DNA from: Sphingomonas montana
GTDB taxonomy: Bacteria; Pseudomonadota; Alphaproteobacteria; Sphingomonadales; Sphingomonadaceae
DNA length: 64,000 bases
Assembly (NCBI RefSeq): GCF_001956315.1
Contig: NZ_KV887140.1
Span: 60,040-124,039 of the forward strand
Reading direction: 5' to 3'
The first letter of the stretch is position 1, and every line of letters begins with the position of its first letter. A program made the translations under genes and the position numbers. This document shows, one piece after another, positions 51,657 through 59,726 of this stretch. The notes beneath the pieces are model-generated. The model was not told the origin of the DNA, did no database searches, and worked only from the letters and a program-made list of their open reading frames with translations.

Positions 51657-52172
51657 ATGACCGACCGCCCCGCACCGCCCAGTCGCCCATACATCACCCT
51701 CGTCCTCGCACGCGCCTCCAACGGCGCGATCGGGCGCGACGGCACGCTGCCCTGGCACCTGCCGGCCGACCTGCGGCATTTCAAGCGCGTAACCGCCGGC
51801 ACGCCGATGGTCATGGGCCGCCGCACGTTCGACAGCCTGCCCGGCCTCCTGCCCCACCGGCGCCATATCGTGCTGACCCGCGACCGGGGTTGGGGGTCGC
51901 CGGGTGCCGAACCGGTCGCGACCGTTGCAGATGCACTGGCCGCCGCGGGCCAGGACGACCGACTGTCGGTGATCGGCGGGGCCGAGATCCATACGCTGTT
52001 CGAACCGCTCGCCGACCGGATCGAGCTGACCCACGTTCACGCCACACCCGCCGCCGACACTTTCGTCCCGCTGCCCGATCCGGCGATCTGGCGGGAGGAT
52101 GCGCGCACCGAACATCCGGCCGAGGGGGCGCACCCGGCCTACGCCTTCGCCACCTACCTGCGTCATCGCTGA
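51657..52172 (+). CDS. folA: Dihydrofolate reductase
   Basis: 171 aa. Characteristic blocks: ITLVLARASNGAIGRDGTLP, WHLPADLRHFKRVTAG, MVMGRRTFDSLPG, IGGAEIHTLFEPLADRIELT. It reduces dihydrofolate with NADPH. The ATG at 51657 follows a CGGGGA purine stretch closely; the family-like sequence starts about 10 residues later, so the first residues are variable. It is divergent from xseB with 90 bp between the starts and is followed by ribF after 66 bp. Confidence 0.95.
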   Translation: MTDRPAPPSRPYITLVLARASNGAIGRDGTLPWHLPADLRHFKRVTAGTPMVMGRRTFDSLPGLLPHRRHIVLTRDRGWGSPGAEPVATVADALAAAGQDDRLSVIGGAEIHTLFEPLADRIELTHVHATPAADTFVPLPDPAIWREDARTEHPAEGAHPAYAFATYLRHR

Positions 52173-52238
52173 CCGCGTGGGCCGTTGCCACCACCCGACC
52201 ATTGTCCCCGCCGCCGGTGCTACCTATAGCGCGCGGTC

Positions 52239-53168
52239 ATGCAGAGGCTGACCAGCGACCAACTCATCCCCGCCCCCTATCGCGGCGGCGTCGTGGCGCT
52301 GGGCAATTTTGACGGATTCCATCTCGGCCATCAGGCGGTCGTCGCCCGCGCGCGCGCCATCGCGACGGCGGAAGGCCGGCCGCTGATCGTCGCCACCTTC
52401 GATCCGCATCCGGTCCGCTACTTCCGCCCCACGGCCGAACCGTTCCGCCTCACCACTCTCGATCAGCGTCAGCGACTGTTTGCCGACGCCGGCGCGGACG
52501 CGATGCTGATATTCGGGTTCGACGCCGCGCTCGCCGCCGTCACCGCGCAGGATTTCATCGCCGACTGGCTGCGCGACCGGGTCGGCGCGGCCTGCGTCGT
52601 GACGGGTGCCGACTTCACCTTCGGCGCGGGCCGCTCGGGCGACGCCACCATCCTGGCCGAACGCGCCGCGGCCGCCGGCCTGCGCAGCGAGGCGGTTGGC
52701 CCTGTCGCGGACGACGGCGGCCCGATCTCGTCCAGCCGCATCCGCGATGCGCTCCGCGCCGGGCGGCCACGGGATGCCGCGCGGCTGCTGACCCGCCCCT
52801 ACGCGATCGAGGGCGTCGTTCAGCACGGCGACAAGGTCGGCCGCACGATCGGCTACCCCACCGCCAACCTCGACATGGGCAAATATCTGCGCCCCGCCTA
52901 CGGGATCTACGCGGTCCGCGGCCACTTGCCCGACGGACGCGTGCTGGACGGGGTCGCCAACCTCGGCATCCGCCCGCAGTTCACGCCGCCCAAGGAACTG
53001 CTCGAACCGCATTTCTTCGATTTCACCGGCGACCTGTACGGCCAGACGATCGCGATCGACCTGATCGAACATCTCCGCCCCGAAGCAAAGTTCGACGACC
53101 TCCCCACGCTGATCGCCCAGATGGACCGCGACAGCGCGAAGGCGAAAGAGATCCTAGCCTCCACCTGA
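52239..53168 (+). CDS. ribF: Bifunctional riboflavin kinase/FAD synthetase
   Basis: 309 aa. The N-terminal FAD synthetase domain (about 15-180) has ALGNFDGFHLGHQAVVARA, TFDPHPVRYF and PISSSRIRDALRAG; the C-terminal flavokinase domain has GRTIGYPTANLDMG and AYGIYAVRG. It converts riboflavin to FMN and FAD; the FAD also feeds ApbE-type flavinylation. It follows folA and precedes ileS across a repeat. Confidence 0.96.
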   Translation: MQRLTSDQLIPAPYRGGVVALGNFDGFHLGHQAVVARARAIATAEGRPLIVATFDPHPVRYFRPTAEPFRLTTLDQRQRLFADAGADAMLIFGFDAALAAVTAQDFIADWLRDRVGAACVVTGADFTFGAGRSGDATILAERAAAAGLRSEAVGPVADDGGPISSSRIRDALRAGRPRDAARLLTRPYAIEGVVQHGDKVGRTIGYPTANLDMGKYLRPAYGIYAVRGHLPDGRVLDGVANLGIRPQFTPPKELLEPHFFDFTGDLYGQTIAIDLIEHLRPEAKFDDLPTLIAQMDRDSAKAKEILAST

Positions 53169-53170
53169 CC

Positions 53171-53255
53171 GTACCCCCGCGGACGCGGGGGTCCAGCTAA
53201 GTCACAACGCACTGCGTCGAAGAAGAAGACTGGATCCCCGCCTACGCGGGGATAC
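53171..53255. repeat. Palindromic element, family C (CCCGCG-type)
   Basis: Two small hairpins, CCCCGCGGACGCGGGG and CCCCGCCTACGCGGGG, are themselves inverted copies: GTACCCCCGCGGACGCGGGG then GTCCAG on the left and CTGGATCCCCGCCTACGCGG then GGATAC on the right, 85 bp overall. It starts 2 bp after the ribF stop and lies before ileS. It differs in sequence from families A and B. Confidence 0.75.
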
Positions 53256-53317
53256 CGAAGCGCGAAACAAAACACGCCTGTTCCCCCCCGCCCCACCCTG
53301 CGCTAAGGCCGCAGGCG

Positions 53318-56230
53318 ATGACCGACACCCAAGATACGCCCGCGCAGGACTGGCGCGCCACCGTCTTCCTGCCGAAGACCGATTTCCCGATGAAGGCCGG
53401 CCTCGCCGCCAAGGAGCCGGCGATCCTGGCTAAATGGGCCGAGACCGACCTCTACGGACAGCTTCGCAAGGCGCGCGAAGGCGCCGAACGCTTCATCCTG
53501 CATGACGGCCCACCCTACGCCAATGGCGATATCCACATGGGCCATGCGATGAACAAGATCCTCAAGGATATCATCGTCCGGTCGCAGTCGCTGCTCGGCA
53601 AGGACGCGCCCTATGTTCCAGGCTGGGATTGCCACGGCCTGCCGATCGAATGGAAGGTCGAGGAACAGTATCGCAAGAAGAAGCTGAACAAGGACGAGGT
53701 CGACCCCGTCCTGTTCCGCGCCGAATGCCGCGCCTATGCCGAAACCTGGGTCGACGTGCAGCGCACGCAGTTCCAGCGGCTCGGCGTGCAGGGCGACTGG
53801 GCCGACCCGTACCTCACCATGAAGTACGAGGCCGAAGCCACGATCGTCGCCGAACTCCTCAAGTTCGCCGAAACCGGCCAGCTCTACCGCGGCGCCAAGC
53901 CCGTCATGTGGAGCCCCGTCGAGAAGACCGCGCTCGCCGAGGCCGAGGTCGAATATGAGGACATCGTCTCCACCCAGATCGACGTCGCGTTTGAGATCGT
54001 CGACAGTCCCATCAAGGAACTGATCGGTGCGCACGCGGTCATCTGGACCACGACGCCGTGGACGATCCCGGTCAACCAGGCTTTGGCTTATGGGCCGGAG
54101 GTACATTACACGATCGTTGATATTGACCGGCGACGTTACCTTGTCGCCGCAGATCTTTTCGGTCCCTTTCTGGACCGAGTGCCTAGCGAATATGGCATCA
54201 GCCAATCGACCGGGATGCGCATCCTGGGATCCCAGCTAGCCGGCACCACTGTCCGTCACCCCATGCACGCGCTCGGCGGGTTCTTCGCCAAGCCGCGCCC
54301 GATGCTGCCGGGCGACTTCGTCACGACCGACGCCGGCACCGGCCTCGTCCACATGGCGCCCGACCACGGCGAGGACGATTTCGACCTCTGCAAGGCGCAC
54401 GGCATCGACCCGGTCTTCGCGGTCGAAGGCGACGGCAAGTACCGCGCGGACTGGGGCTGGCTGGGCGGCGAAGGCTCGGTCATCAACCCGAAGTTCAACG
54501 CCCCAGACGGCCCGATCTGCACCGCGCTGCGCAAAACCGGCGCGCTCCTCGCCGCCTCCGCGGACTACAAGCACAGCTACCCGCACAGCTGGCGCAGCAA
54601 GGCCAAACTCATCTTCCGCGCCACCCCCCAGTGGTTCATCCCGATGGATGCGGCAGTTAAGCCCTCTCCCCCCCGGGGAGAGGGTACGGAGAGGGGAGCA
54701 ACGCCAGAAGAACTCGCTACGCTCGCCCCTCTCCCCAACCCTCTTCCGGAAACGGGAGAGGGGGCAGAAGGCAACCGCGCAACCCTCCGCGGAACCGCGC
54801 TCGACGCGATCGAACGCACACGCTGGGTGCCCGAGAAGTCCCGCAACCGCATCCACGCGATGGTCGTCGGCCGCCCCGACTGGGTCATCAGTCGCCAGCG
54901 CGCCTGGGGCGTCCCGATCGCGCTCTATGTCGATCGCGGGACGGGCGACTATCTCCGCGACCCGGCCGTCAACGCGCGCATCGTCATTGCCGTGGCGGAA
55001 CGCGGTGCGGACGCGTGGTACACCACCGACCACCAGGCGCTGCTCGGCGACGCCTACGACGCGGCCAACTTCGAACCGGTCAAGGACATCCTCGACGTCT
55101 GGTTCGACAGCGGTAGCACGCACGCCTTCGTGATCGAGGCGCGCTACGGCCTCGGCACGCGCGCGAACCTGTATGTCGAGGGGTCCGACCAGCATCGCGG
55201 CTGGTTCCAGTCCTCGCTGCTCGAATCGTGCGGCACACGCGGCCGCGCGCCCTACGACGCGGTCCTGACCCACGGCTTCGCGCTCGACGGACAGGGGCGC
55301 AAGATGTCCAAGTCGGTCGGCAATGTCGTCGATCCGCTCAAGATCATCGGCGAGTCCGGCGCGGACATCCTGCGCCTCTGGGTCGCCAGCACCGACTATT
55401 TCGAGGATGTCCGGATCGGCAAGGAAGTGCTGTCCGGCACGTCCGACGCCTATCGCAAGCTGCGCAACACGTTCCGCTACCTGCTCGGCGCACTCGAAGG
55501 CTTCACCGAGGAGGAACGCGTCGCGCCGGAGGACATGCCGGACCTCGAACGCTACGTCCTCGACCGGCTGCTCGACGTCGATCGCACGCTCCGTGCCGCG
55601 ACCGATGCATATGAGTATAACCGCTACGCCCGCACGCTGACCGATTTCGCGAACAACGACCTGTCGCAGCTGTTCTTCGATATCCGCAAGGACAGCCTGT
55701 ATTGCGACGCGGCCGACAGCCCCAAGCGCCGCGCCTACCGCACCGTGCTCGACATCCTGTTCCACGCGCTCGTCCGCTACGCCGCGCCGATCCTCTGCTT
55801 CACGGCGGAGGAAGTGTGGGGCACGCGCTACCCGGACGGCGGCTCGGTCCACCTGCTTACCTGGCCGATCCTCGACCCCGCATGGGGCGAGGGCGTCGAC
55901 CGGGCCGAGTGGGAAAAGGTCATGGCACTCCGCCTGGTCGTCAACGCCGAGATCGAGCCCAAGCGCCGTGCCAAGGAACTGGGCTCCAGCAACGAAGCGC
56001 GCGTCACGATCGGCTACCCCGACGAACTCGATCGCCCGCGCGCCACGACCACCGAGCTGGCCGAGCTGCTGATCGTGTCCGACGTCGGCTTCGAACATAC
56101 GCTGCACGGCCCGACCGTCATCGTCCACCGCAGCGAAGACGCCAAATGCGGCCGCTGCTGGCGCCTGCTGCCGGAGGTCAAGACCGACGGTGACCTGTGC
56201 CATCGCTGCACCGAAGTCGTCGGCGCATGA
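53318..56230 (+). CDS. ileS: Isoleucyl-tRNA synthetase (carries an in-frame palindromic insert)
   Basis: 970 aa class I synthetase. Signature I is the HIGH-type HMGH (residues 73-76) in PYANGDIHMGHAMNK; KMSKS is at about 662-666; the editing domain has WTTTPWTIPVNQALAYG and DDFDLCKAHGID; the C-terminal zinc finger is CGRCW...CHRC. It charges tRNA-Ile. Two oddities: residues about 448-484 (KPSPPRGEGTERG through LPNPLPETGEG) are encoded by a palindromic repeat and have no counterpart in the family, and about 160 bp at 54085-54245 use A/T-rich codons unlike the rest. The frame is intact, so the protein is probably functional. It precedes lspA, the usual ileS-lspA order. Confidence 0.96.
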   Translation: MTDTQDTPAQDWRATVFLPKTDFPMKAGLAAKEPAILAKWAETDLYGQLRKAREGAERFILHDGPPYANGDIHMGHAMNKILKDIIVRSQSLLGKDAPYVPGWDCHGLPIEWKVEEQYRKKKLNKDEVDPVLFRAECRAYAETWVDVQRTQFQRLGVQGDWADPYLTMKYEAEATIVAELLKFAETGQLYRGAKPVMWSPVEKTALAEAEVEYEDIVSTQIDVAFEIVDSPIKELIGAHAVIWTTTPWTIPVNQALAYGPEVHYTIVDIDRRRYLVAADLFGPFLDRVPSEYGISQSTGMRILGSQLAGTTVRHPMHALGGFFAKPRPMLPGDFVTTDAGTGLVHMAPDHGEDDFDLCKAHGIDPVFAVEGDGKYRADWGWLGGEGSVINPKFNAPDGPICTALRKTGALLAASADYKHSYPHSWRSKAKLIFRATPQWFIPMDAAVKPSPPRGEGTERGATPEELATLAPLPNPLPETGEGAEGNRATLRGTALDAIERTRWVPEKSRNRIHAMVVGRPDWVISRQRAWGVPIALYVDRGTGDYLRDPAVNARIVIAVAERGADAWYTTDHQALLGDAYDAANFEPVKDILDVWFDSGSTHAFVIEARYGLGTRANLYVEGSDQHRGWFQSSLLESCGTRGRAPYDAVLTHGFALDGQGRKMSKSVGNVVDPLKIIGESGADILRLWVASTDYFEDVRIGKEVLSGTSDAYRKLRNTFRYLLGALEGFTEEERVAPEDMPDLERYVLDRLLDVDRTLRAATDAYEYNRYARTLTDFANNDLSQLFFDIRKDSLYCDAADSPKRRAYRTVLDILFHALVRYAAPILCFTAEEVWGTRYPDGGSVHLLTWPILDPAWGEGVDRAEWEKVMALRLVVNAEIEPKRRAKELGSSNEARVTIGYPDELDRPRATTTELAELLIVSDVGFEHTLHGPTVIVHRSEDAKCGRCWRLLPEVKTDGDLCHRCTEVVGA
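54661..54768. repeat. Palindromic element inserted in frame within ileS (family D)
   Basis: 108 bp (36 codons) inside the coding sequence: GCCCTCTCCCCCCCGGGGAG then AGGG on the left, GGAGAGGGGAGC opposite GCTCGCCCCTCTCC in the middle, and CTCTTCCGGAAACGGGAGAG then GGGG on the right. Several nested inverted repeats are present and the length is a multiple of three. The translation is Pro/Gly/Glu-rich, as expected of palindromic repeats read as protein, and it falls where other IleS proteins have only a short loop between PQWFIPMD and TLRGTALDAI. Confidence 0.82.
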
Positions 56231-56348
56231 TGGGCTGTCCAGCTCACAAACAGCGTTTGGTTCGAGCAGGTGGCGAGCGTGGCCGAGACGCGGAGTCGGG
56301 AACCCCGCGCGACGTTTTCGACGGGCTCAAACTGACCGGAGCTGGAGC
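56231..56348 (+). other. ileS-lspA spacer
   Basis: 118 bp spacer with a stretch GGTTCGAGCAGGTGGCGAGC that looks loosely like part of a tRNA or a repeat fragment, but no cloverleaf can be drawn. A GGAGCTGGAGC ribosome-binding sequence stands just before the lspA start. ileS and lspA are probably still co-transcribed. Confidence 0.5.
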
Positions 56349-56852
56349 ATGACCCGCCCCCGCCCGCTCGGTTACGCCATCGCCATCGCGGTATTCCTGA
56401 TCGACCAGCTGTCGAAATGGTATGTCGTCGATATCCTGCGCCTGCACGAACGGTTGCAGATCACCGTCCTGCCGATCTTCGACCTGACCTGGGTGCGTAA
56501 TTTCGGCGTGTCGATGGGGTTGCTCACCGCCAGTACGGACGTCGCACGCTGGCTGCTCGTCGCGCTGACCGGCGTGATCGCCACCGGGGTCGCGGTGTGG
56601 CTCTGGCGCGAACGCAAGACGCCCGATATGGTGGCGCTGGGTCTCGTCTTGGGTGGCGCGCTCGGTAATATCCTTGATCGGGTGCGGTTGGGTTATGTCG
56701 CGGATTTCCTCGACCTTCATTTCGGGGACCTGCATCCCTTTTTGGTCTTCAATGTCGCCGACGCCGCCATTACCATCGGTGTCCTGTTGCTGCTCCTGCG
56801 CGCTTTCCTGACGCGCGACGGGGCCGATCGTTCGGAGAATGAGCATGCGTAA
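56349..56852 (+). CDS. lspA: Lipoprotein signal peptidase (signal peptidase II)
   Basis: 167 aa, four membrane helices. Catalytic aspartates lie in GGALGNILDRVRLGYVADFL and FNVADAAI; the N-terminal FLIDQLSKWYVVD and the VRNFGVSMGLL loop complete the family pattern. It cleaves signal peptides of prolipoproteins before the lipidated Cys. The ATG at 56349 gives the family start. It overlaps the following lipoprotein gene by 8 bp. Confidence 0.95.
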   Translation: MTRPRPLGYAIAIAVFLIDQLSKWYVVDILRLHERLQITVLPIFDLTWVRNFGVSMGLLTASTDVARWLLVALTGVIATGVAVWLWRERKTPDMVALGLVLGGALGNILDRVRLGYVADFLDLHFGDLHPFLVFNVADAAITIGVLLLLLRAFLTRDGADRSENEHA

Positions 56853-57303
56853 ATCGATCGTCGCGGGCACCGCGCTCGCCTTGCTGGCCCTGTCGGCCTG
56901 TGGCGGCAACAACAAGGGCGGCGTATTCGCCGGCCGCTCCGGCCCGGATGAGTTCGCCGTCGCGCGCCGCGCGCCGCTCGTCGTACCGCCCGATTTCGCA
57001 CTCACCCCGCCCAAGCCCGGCGCCCCCCGCCCGCAGGAAGCAGACAGCAGCACGCAGGCTCTATCTGCCATGTTCGGCGGCCAGGCGGCACGCAGCGCGG
57101 GCGAAAACGGCTTGATCGGCTCGGCCGGCCGGGTCAGCGACGCCGGCATCCGGTCCGAAGCCGGCGGCAACACCACGGTGGTCGACAAGGGTGCCGTCAC
57201 GCGCGACATCCTGGCCGCCCCCACCGGTGCCGGCGCGGATGCCGCGGCCACCAGCGGCACGCCCGCGACCACGTCCACCCCGCCGACGCCCACACCGAAC
57301 TGA
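56845..57303 (+). CDS. DUF3035 / BamF-like lipoprotein
   Basis: 152 aa from ATG 56845, with GGAG seven bases upstream; an ATG at 56839 lies too close to that site. Lipobox LSAC (Cys19) follows a short signal. The domain opens with RSGPDEFAVARRAPLVVPPDF, typical of the alphaproteobacterial DUF3035 family, which has been assigned as BamF, a subunit of the outer-membrane beta-barrel assembly complex. The C-terminal third is Ala/Thr/Pro low-complexity. It overlaps lspA and is followed by a strong terminator. Confidence 0.82.
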   Translation: MRKSIVAGTALALLALSACGGNNKGGVFAGRSGPDEFAVARRAPLVVPPDFALTPPKPGAPRPQEADSSTQALSAMFGGQAARSAGENGLIGSAGRVSDAGIRSEAGGNTTVVDKGAVTRDILAAPTGAGADAAATSGTPATTSTPPTPTPN

Positions 57304-57324
57304 TCGCCCCCGATCGCGAACATG

Positions 57325-57360
57325 AAAAACCCCCGTCGCCGGCCGCCACGGGGGTTTTCT
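57325..57360 (+). terminator. Rho-independent terminator after the lspA/BamF genes
   Basis: An 11-bp perfect stem AAAACCCCCGT / ACGGGGGTTTT with an 11-base loop, ending in TTTTCT. It begins 21 bp after the stop codon. The A run on the other side means it could also act in reverse. Confidence 0.9.
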
Positions 57361-57394
57361 CTGGTCAGGCGAGAATGGCCCAACTCTAGATCTT

Positions 57395-57420
57395 ATCCCG
57401 GCAAAAGCCGGGATCTCTTT
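57395..57420 (+). terminator. Second terminator-like hairpin
   Basis: ATCCCGGC-AAAA-GCCGGGAT, an 8-bp perfect stem with a tetraloop followed by CTCTTTT. It stands about 70 bp before the end of the convergent TorF porin gene and may back up the first terminator, or be a degenerate half of a family A type repeat. Confidence 0.6.
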
Positions 57421-57487
57421 TGGGTCGATAAGGTCCAAGTCACCATGCGGACGCCGGCCTCCAGACAGGAGGCCGACGGCACGACGA

Positions 57488-58333
57488 TCAGAACGCCGCG
57501 GTTACCGCAAATACCACCTTGCCGTTGGCGATCGACCCGGTGCCGTCCTGCCCCTTGGAAAAGCTCGGCTGGATACGCTGCGCACCGAACGAACCGAACC
57601 CGATGTCCGTGTCGACATAGGACACGCCGAACGTCAGATTCTTGTATGTCGTGTCCGCGCCGACCATCCAGTCCCAATAGGTGCCCGTCGGTGCGACGCT
57701 GGTCCCGTTCGGCCCCAGCCCCGGATTGCCGTCGGAATAGCCGACATGCGCCTTCAGGCTGACCGGCGTCCCGGGCAATGCGGCCAGCGCGTCGCCCGAC
57801 AGGTACAGATTGTCGTTCTTCTTGCCCGGCCGGTCCGGCGTACCCGCGACATACAATGCGCCGGTGCTGTACCAGCGGCCCAGCGCCTCCTGTTTCGGCG
57901 CGTAGGCGACGCCGGCGGTCAGCGTCACGGGACCGACCACGCCCGACAGCTTGACATAGGGTTCGGCAAAATCGGTTTTGCTCGCCCCGCCCGGATACAT
58001 ATACCACAGCAGACCGACATCGAGCGTACCGCTGCCGACCTTCGCCTTGTACCCGCCGTAAACATCGAGTTCCATGTTGGACCCGCCGAACGTGCCCCAG
58101 CCGGACAGGTTCGAACCCCAGACGCCCGCGTAAAGCCCGCTCTCATGCGTCGCGGTCAGGCCCGCCTGGACGGCCATGTCCTCGTCCGACTGCGACACGC
58201 CGCGGAACCGGTAATCGGATACGAGGCCGGCCGATCCGCTGATCGTGATCGGGCTGGCCGGCGCATCCTGTGCGAAGGCGGGGGTGGCGGCCACCAGCAA
58301 GGCGGCAGGCAGCAATTTGTGGAACGGATGCAT
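57488..58333 (-). CDS. TorF-family putative porin (second copy)
   Basis: 281 aa. Signal peptide MHPFHKLLPAALLVAATPAF then AQDAPAS; the mature part is closely similar to the kdp-linked porin at 22568-23410, sharing SDYRFRGVSQSDEDMAVQAG, WGSNLSGWGTFGGSNMELD, WYMYPGGASKTDFAEPYV and FSKGQDGTGSIANGKV, with a terminal Phe. The ATG at 58333 has AAGGGG 8 bases upstream; an ATG at 58357 is less well placed. Unlike the first copy it has no transport genes beside it. The function is outer-membrane transport of unknown substrate. Confidence 0.88.
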   Translation of the reverse strand: MHPFHKLLPAALLVAATPAFAQDAPASPITISGSAGLVSDYRFRGVSQSDEDMAVQAGLTATHESGLYAGVWGSNLSGWGTFGGSNMELDVYGGYKAKVGSGTLDVGLLWYMYPGGASKTDFAEPYVKLSGVVGPVTLTAGVAYAPKQEALGRWYSTGALYVAGTPDRPGKKNDNLYLSGDALAALPGTPVSLKAHVGYSDGNPGLGPNGTSVAPTGTYWDWMVGADTTYKNLTFGVSYVDTDIGFGSFGAQRIQPSFSKGQDGTGSIANGKVVFAVTAAF

Positions 58334-58527
58334 GGCGAAGGCCCCTTGTGCAGACAATGTCTCGTTCCGCTGCGTATCGTGGCGCCCGTCCTCTCACCTT
58401 GCGGGGGGAATGGCTGGCCGATCGACATCCTCAATGTCACCGAAATCGCCGCACCGCACAATGACGTTTATGCGACAACGCTGTCCTTCTTGCCGCTATT
58501 GTTGCCTGATAACCACGATCCGTGAAA

Positions 58528-59697
58528 CTATCGGGCGCGCGCATATCGCTGGAGGCCCGCGGCAAGATCGGCGATCAGGTCTGCCGGATCCTCCAGCCCG
58601 ATATGCAGCCGCACCATCGGCCCGTCCGCCGTCCATCGCGTCGCGGTGCGCAAGGCCGCCGGATCGACCGGGATCGCCAGGCTTTCATAGCCACCCCAGC
58701 TATATCCGATCCCGAAATGGACCAGCCCGTCGATCAGCGCCGTCCGCGCCGCATCGTCGCCGCCCGCCAGCACGAACCCGAACAGCCCCGACGCCCCGCT
58801 GAAGTCGCGCGCCCACAGCGCGTGGCCGGGGCAACCGGGCAAGGCCGGATGGACGACCCGCGCGACCTGCGGCTGATCCGCTAGCCAGCGCGCGACGGCC
58901 AGCCCGCCCGCCTCGTGCTGGCGCATCCGCACTGCCAGCGTACGCAACCCACGGCTGCCGAGATACGCATCGTCCGGCGCGACATGGATGCCGTAGGCGT
59001 GGACCAGGTCGCGCAACCCCCCGAACCGCCCCGGTGCCGCCGTGACCGACCCCAGCATCGCATCCGAATGGCCGACGATATATTTGGTGCACGCCAGCAC
59101 GGTCAGGTCGACCCCCTTCTCGATCGCGCGGAACAGCAGCGGCGTTGCCCAGGTATTGTCCAGCACGGTCGCCACCCCGCGTGCCCGCGCGACGGCGCAG
59201 ATCGCCGGCACGTCCTGCACCTCGAACGTCAGGCTGCCCGGGCTTTCCATCAGGATCGCCGCCGTCCGGTCGCCGATCAGGTCGGCGATGCCGGCCCCCA
59301 CGGTCGGGTCGTAGAACCGCGTCGTCACCCCCATCGGGGTCAGCACCGTCCGGCAGAACGCTCGCGTCGGCTCGTACGCGCTGTCTACCATCAGCAGTTC
59401 GTCGCCACTCTTCAGCACCGACAGCAGCGCCCCCGCCACCGCCGAAACGCCGGACGGGTATAGCATCGTCCCTTCCGCCCCCGGTTCCAGCGCGGTCAGC
59501 GCATCGGCCAGCGCCCACTGCGTCGGCGTGCCGCGCCGACCATAATAGAGCCCGTCATTGGGCCGCGCCGACGCCGCCCGCATCGCGGCCACGCTGTCGA
59601 ACAGCACGGTCGACGCGCGCCACACCGGCGGGTTGACGATCCCCTGCGTCCACTCCGCACGCCGCCCCCCCGCGACCAGCTGGGTCGCGGGTCCCAC
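58528..59697 (-). CDS. metC: Cystathionine beta-lyase (PLP-dependent Cys/Met metabolism enzyme)
   Basis: 389 aa from the GTG at 59697. The PLP lysine is in CTKYIVGHSD; other blocks are YYGRRGTPTQWALADALTAL, LYPSGVSAVAGALLSVL, ESPGSLTFEVQDV and DNTWATPLLF. It releases homocysteine, pyruvate and ammonia from cystathionine for methionine synthesis. No ATG is available: a GTG at 59766 would overlap sseA by 40 bp and has GGAG close by, so the start is not certain. It lies directly after 3-mercaptopyruvate sulfurtransferase, giving a small sulfur-amino-acid pair. Confidence 0.9.
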   Translation of the reverse strand: MGPATQLVAGGRRAEWTQGIVNPPVWRASTVLFDSVAAMRAASARPNDGLYYGRRGTPTQWALADALTALEPGAEGTMLYPSGVSAVAGALLSVLKSGDELLMVDSAYEPTRAFCRTVLTPMGVTTRFYDPTVGAGIADLIGDRTAAILMESPGSLTFEVQDVPAICAVARARGVATVLDNTWATPLLFRAIEKGVDLTVLACTKYIVGHSDAMLGSVTAAPGRFGGLRDLVHAYGIHVAPDDAYLGSRGLRTLAVRMRQHEAGGLAVARWLADQPQVARVVHPALPGCPGHALWARDFSGASGLFGFVLAGGDDAARTALIDGLVHFGIGYSWGGYESLAIPVDPAALRTATRWTADGPMVRLHIGLEDPADLIADLAAGLQRYARAR

Positions 59698-59726
59698 TGC
59701 GCCATGCGCGGGCTCGGCCGGCCCGG

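Noticed and set aside
54236..56203. 655-codon open frame antisense to ileS
   Set aside because: Same cause: GC-rich antisense without family similarity; ileS fully explains the region.
56231..56348. tRNA-like sequence between ileS and lspA
   Set aside because: GGTTCGAGCAGG resembles a T-arm, but no acceptor stem, anticodon arm or full cloverleaf can be folded.
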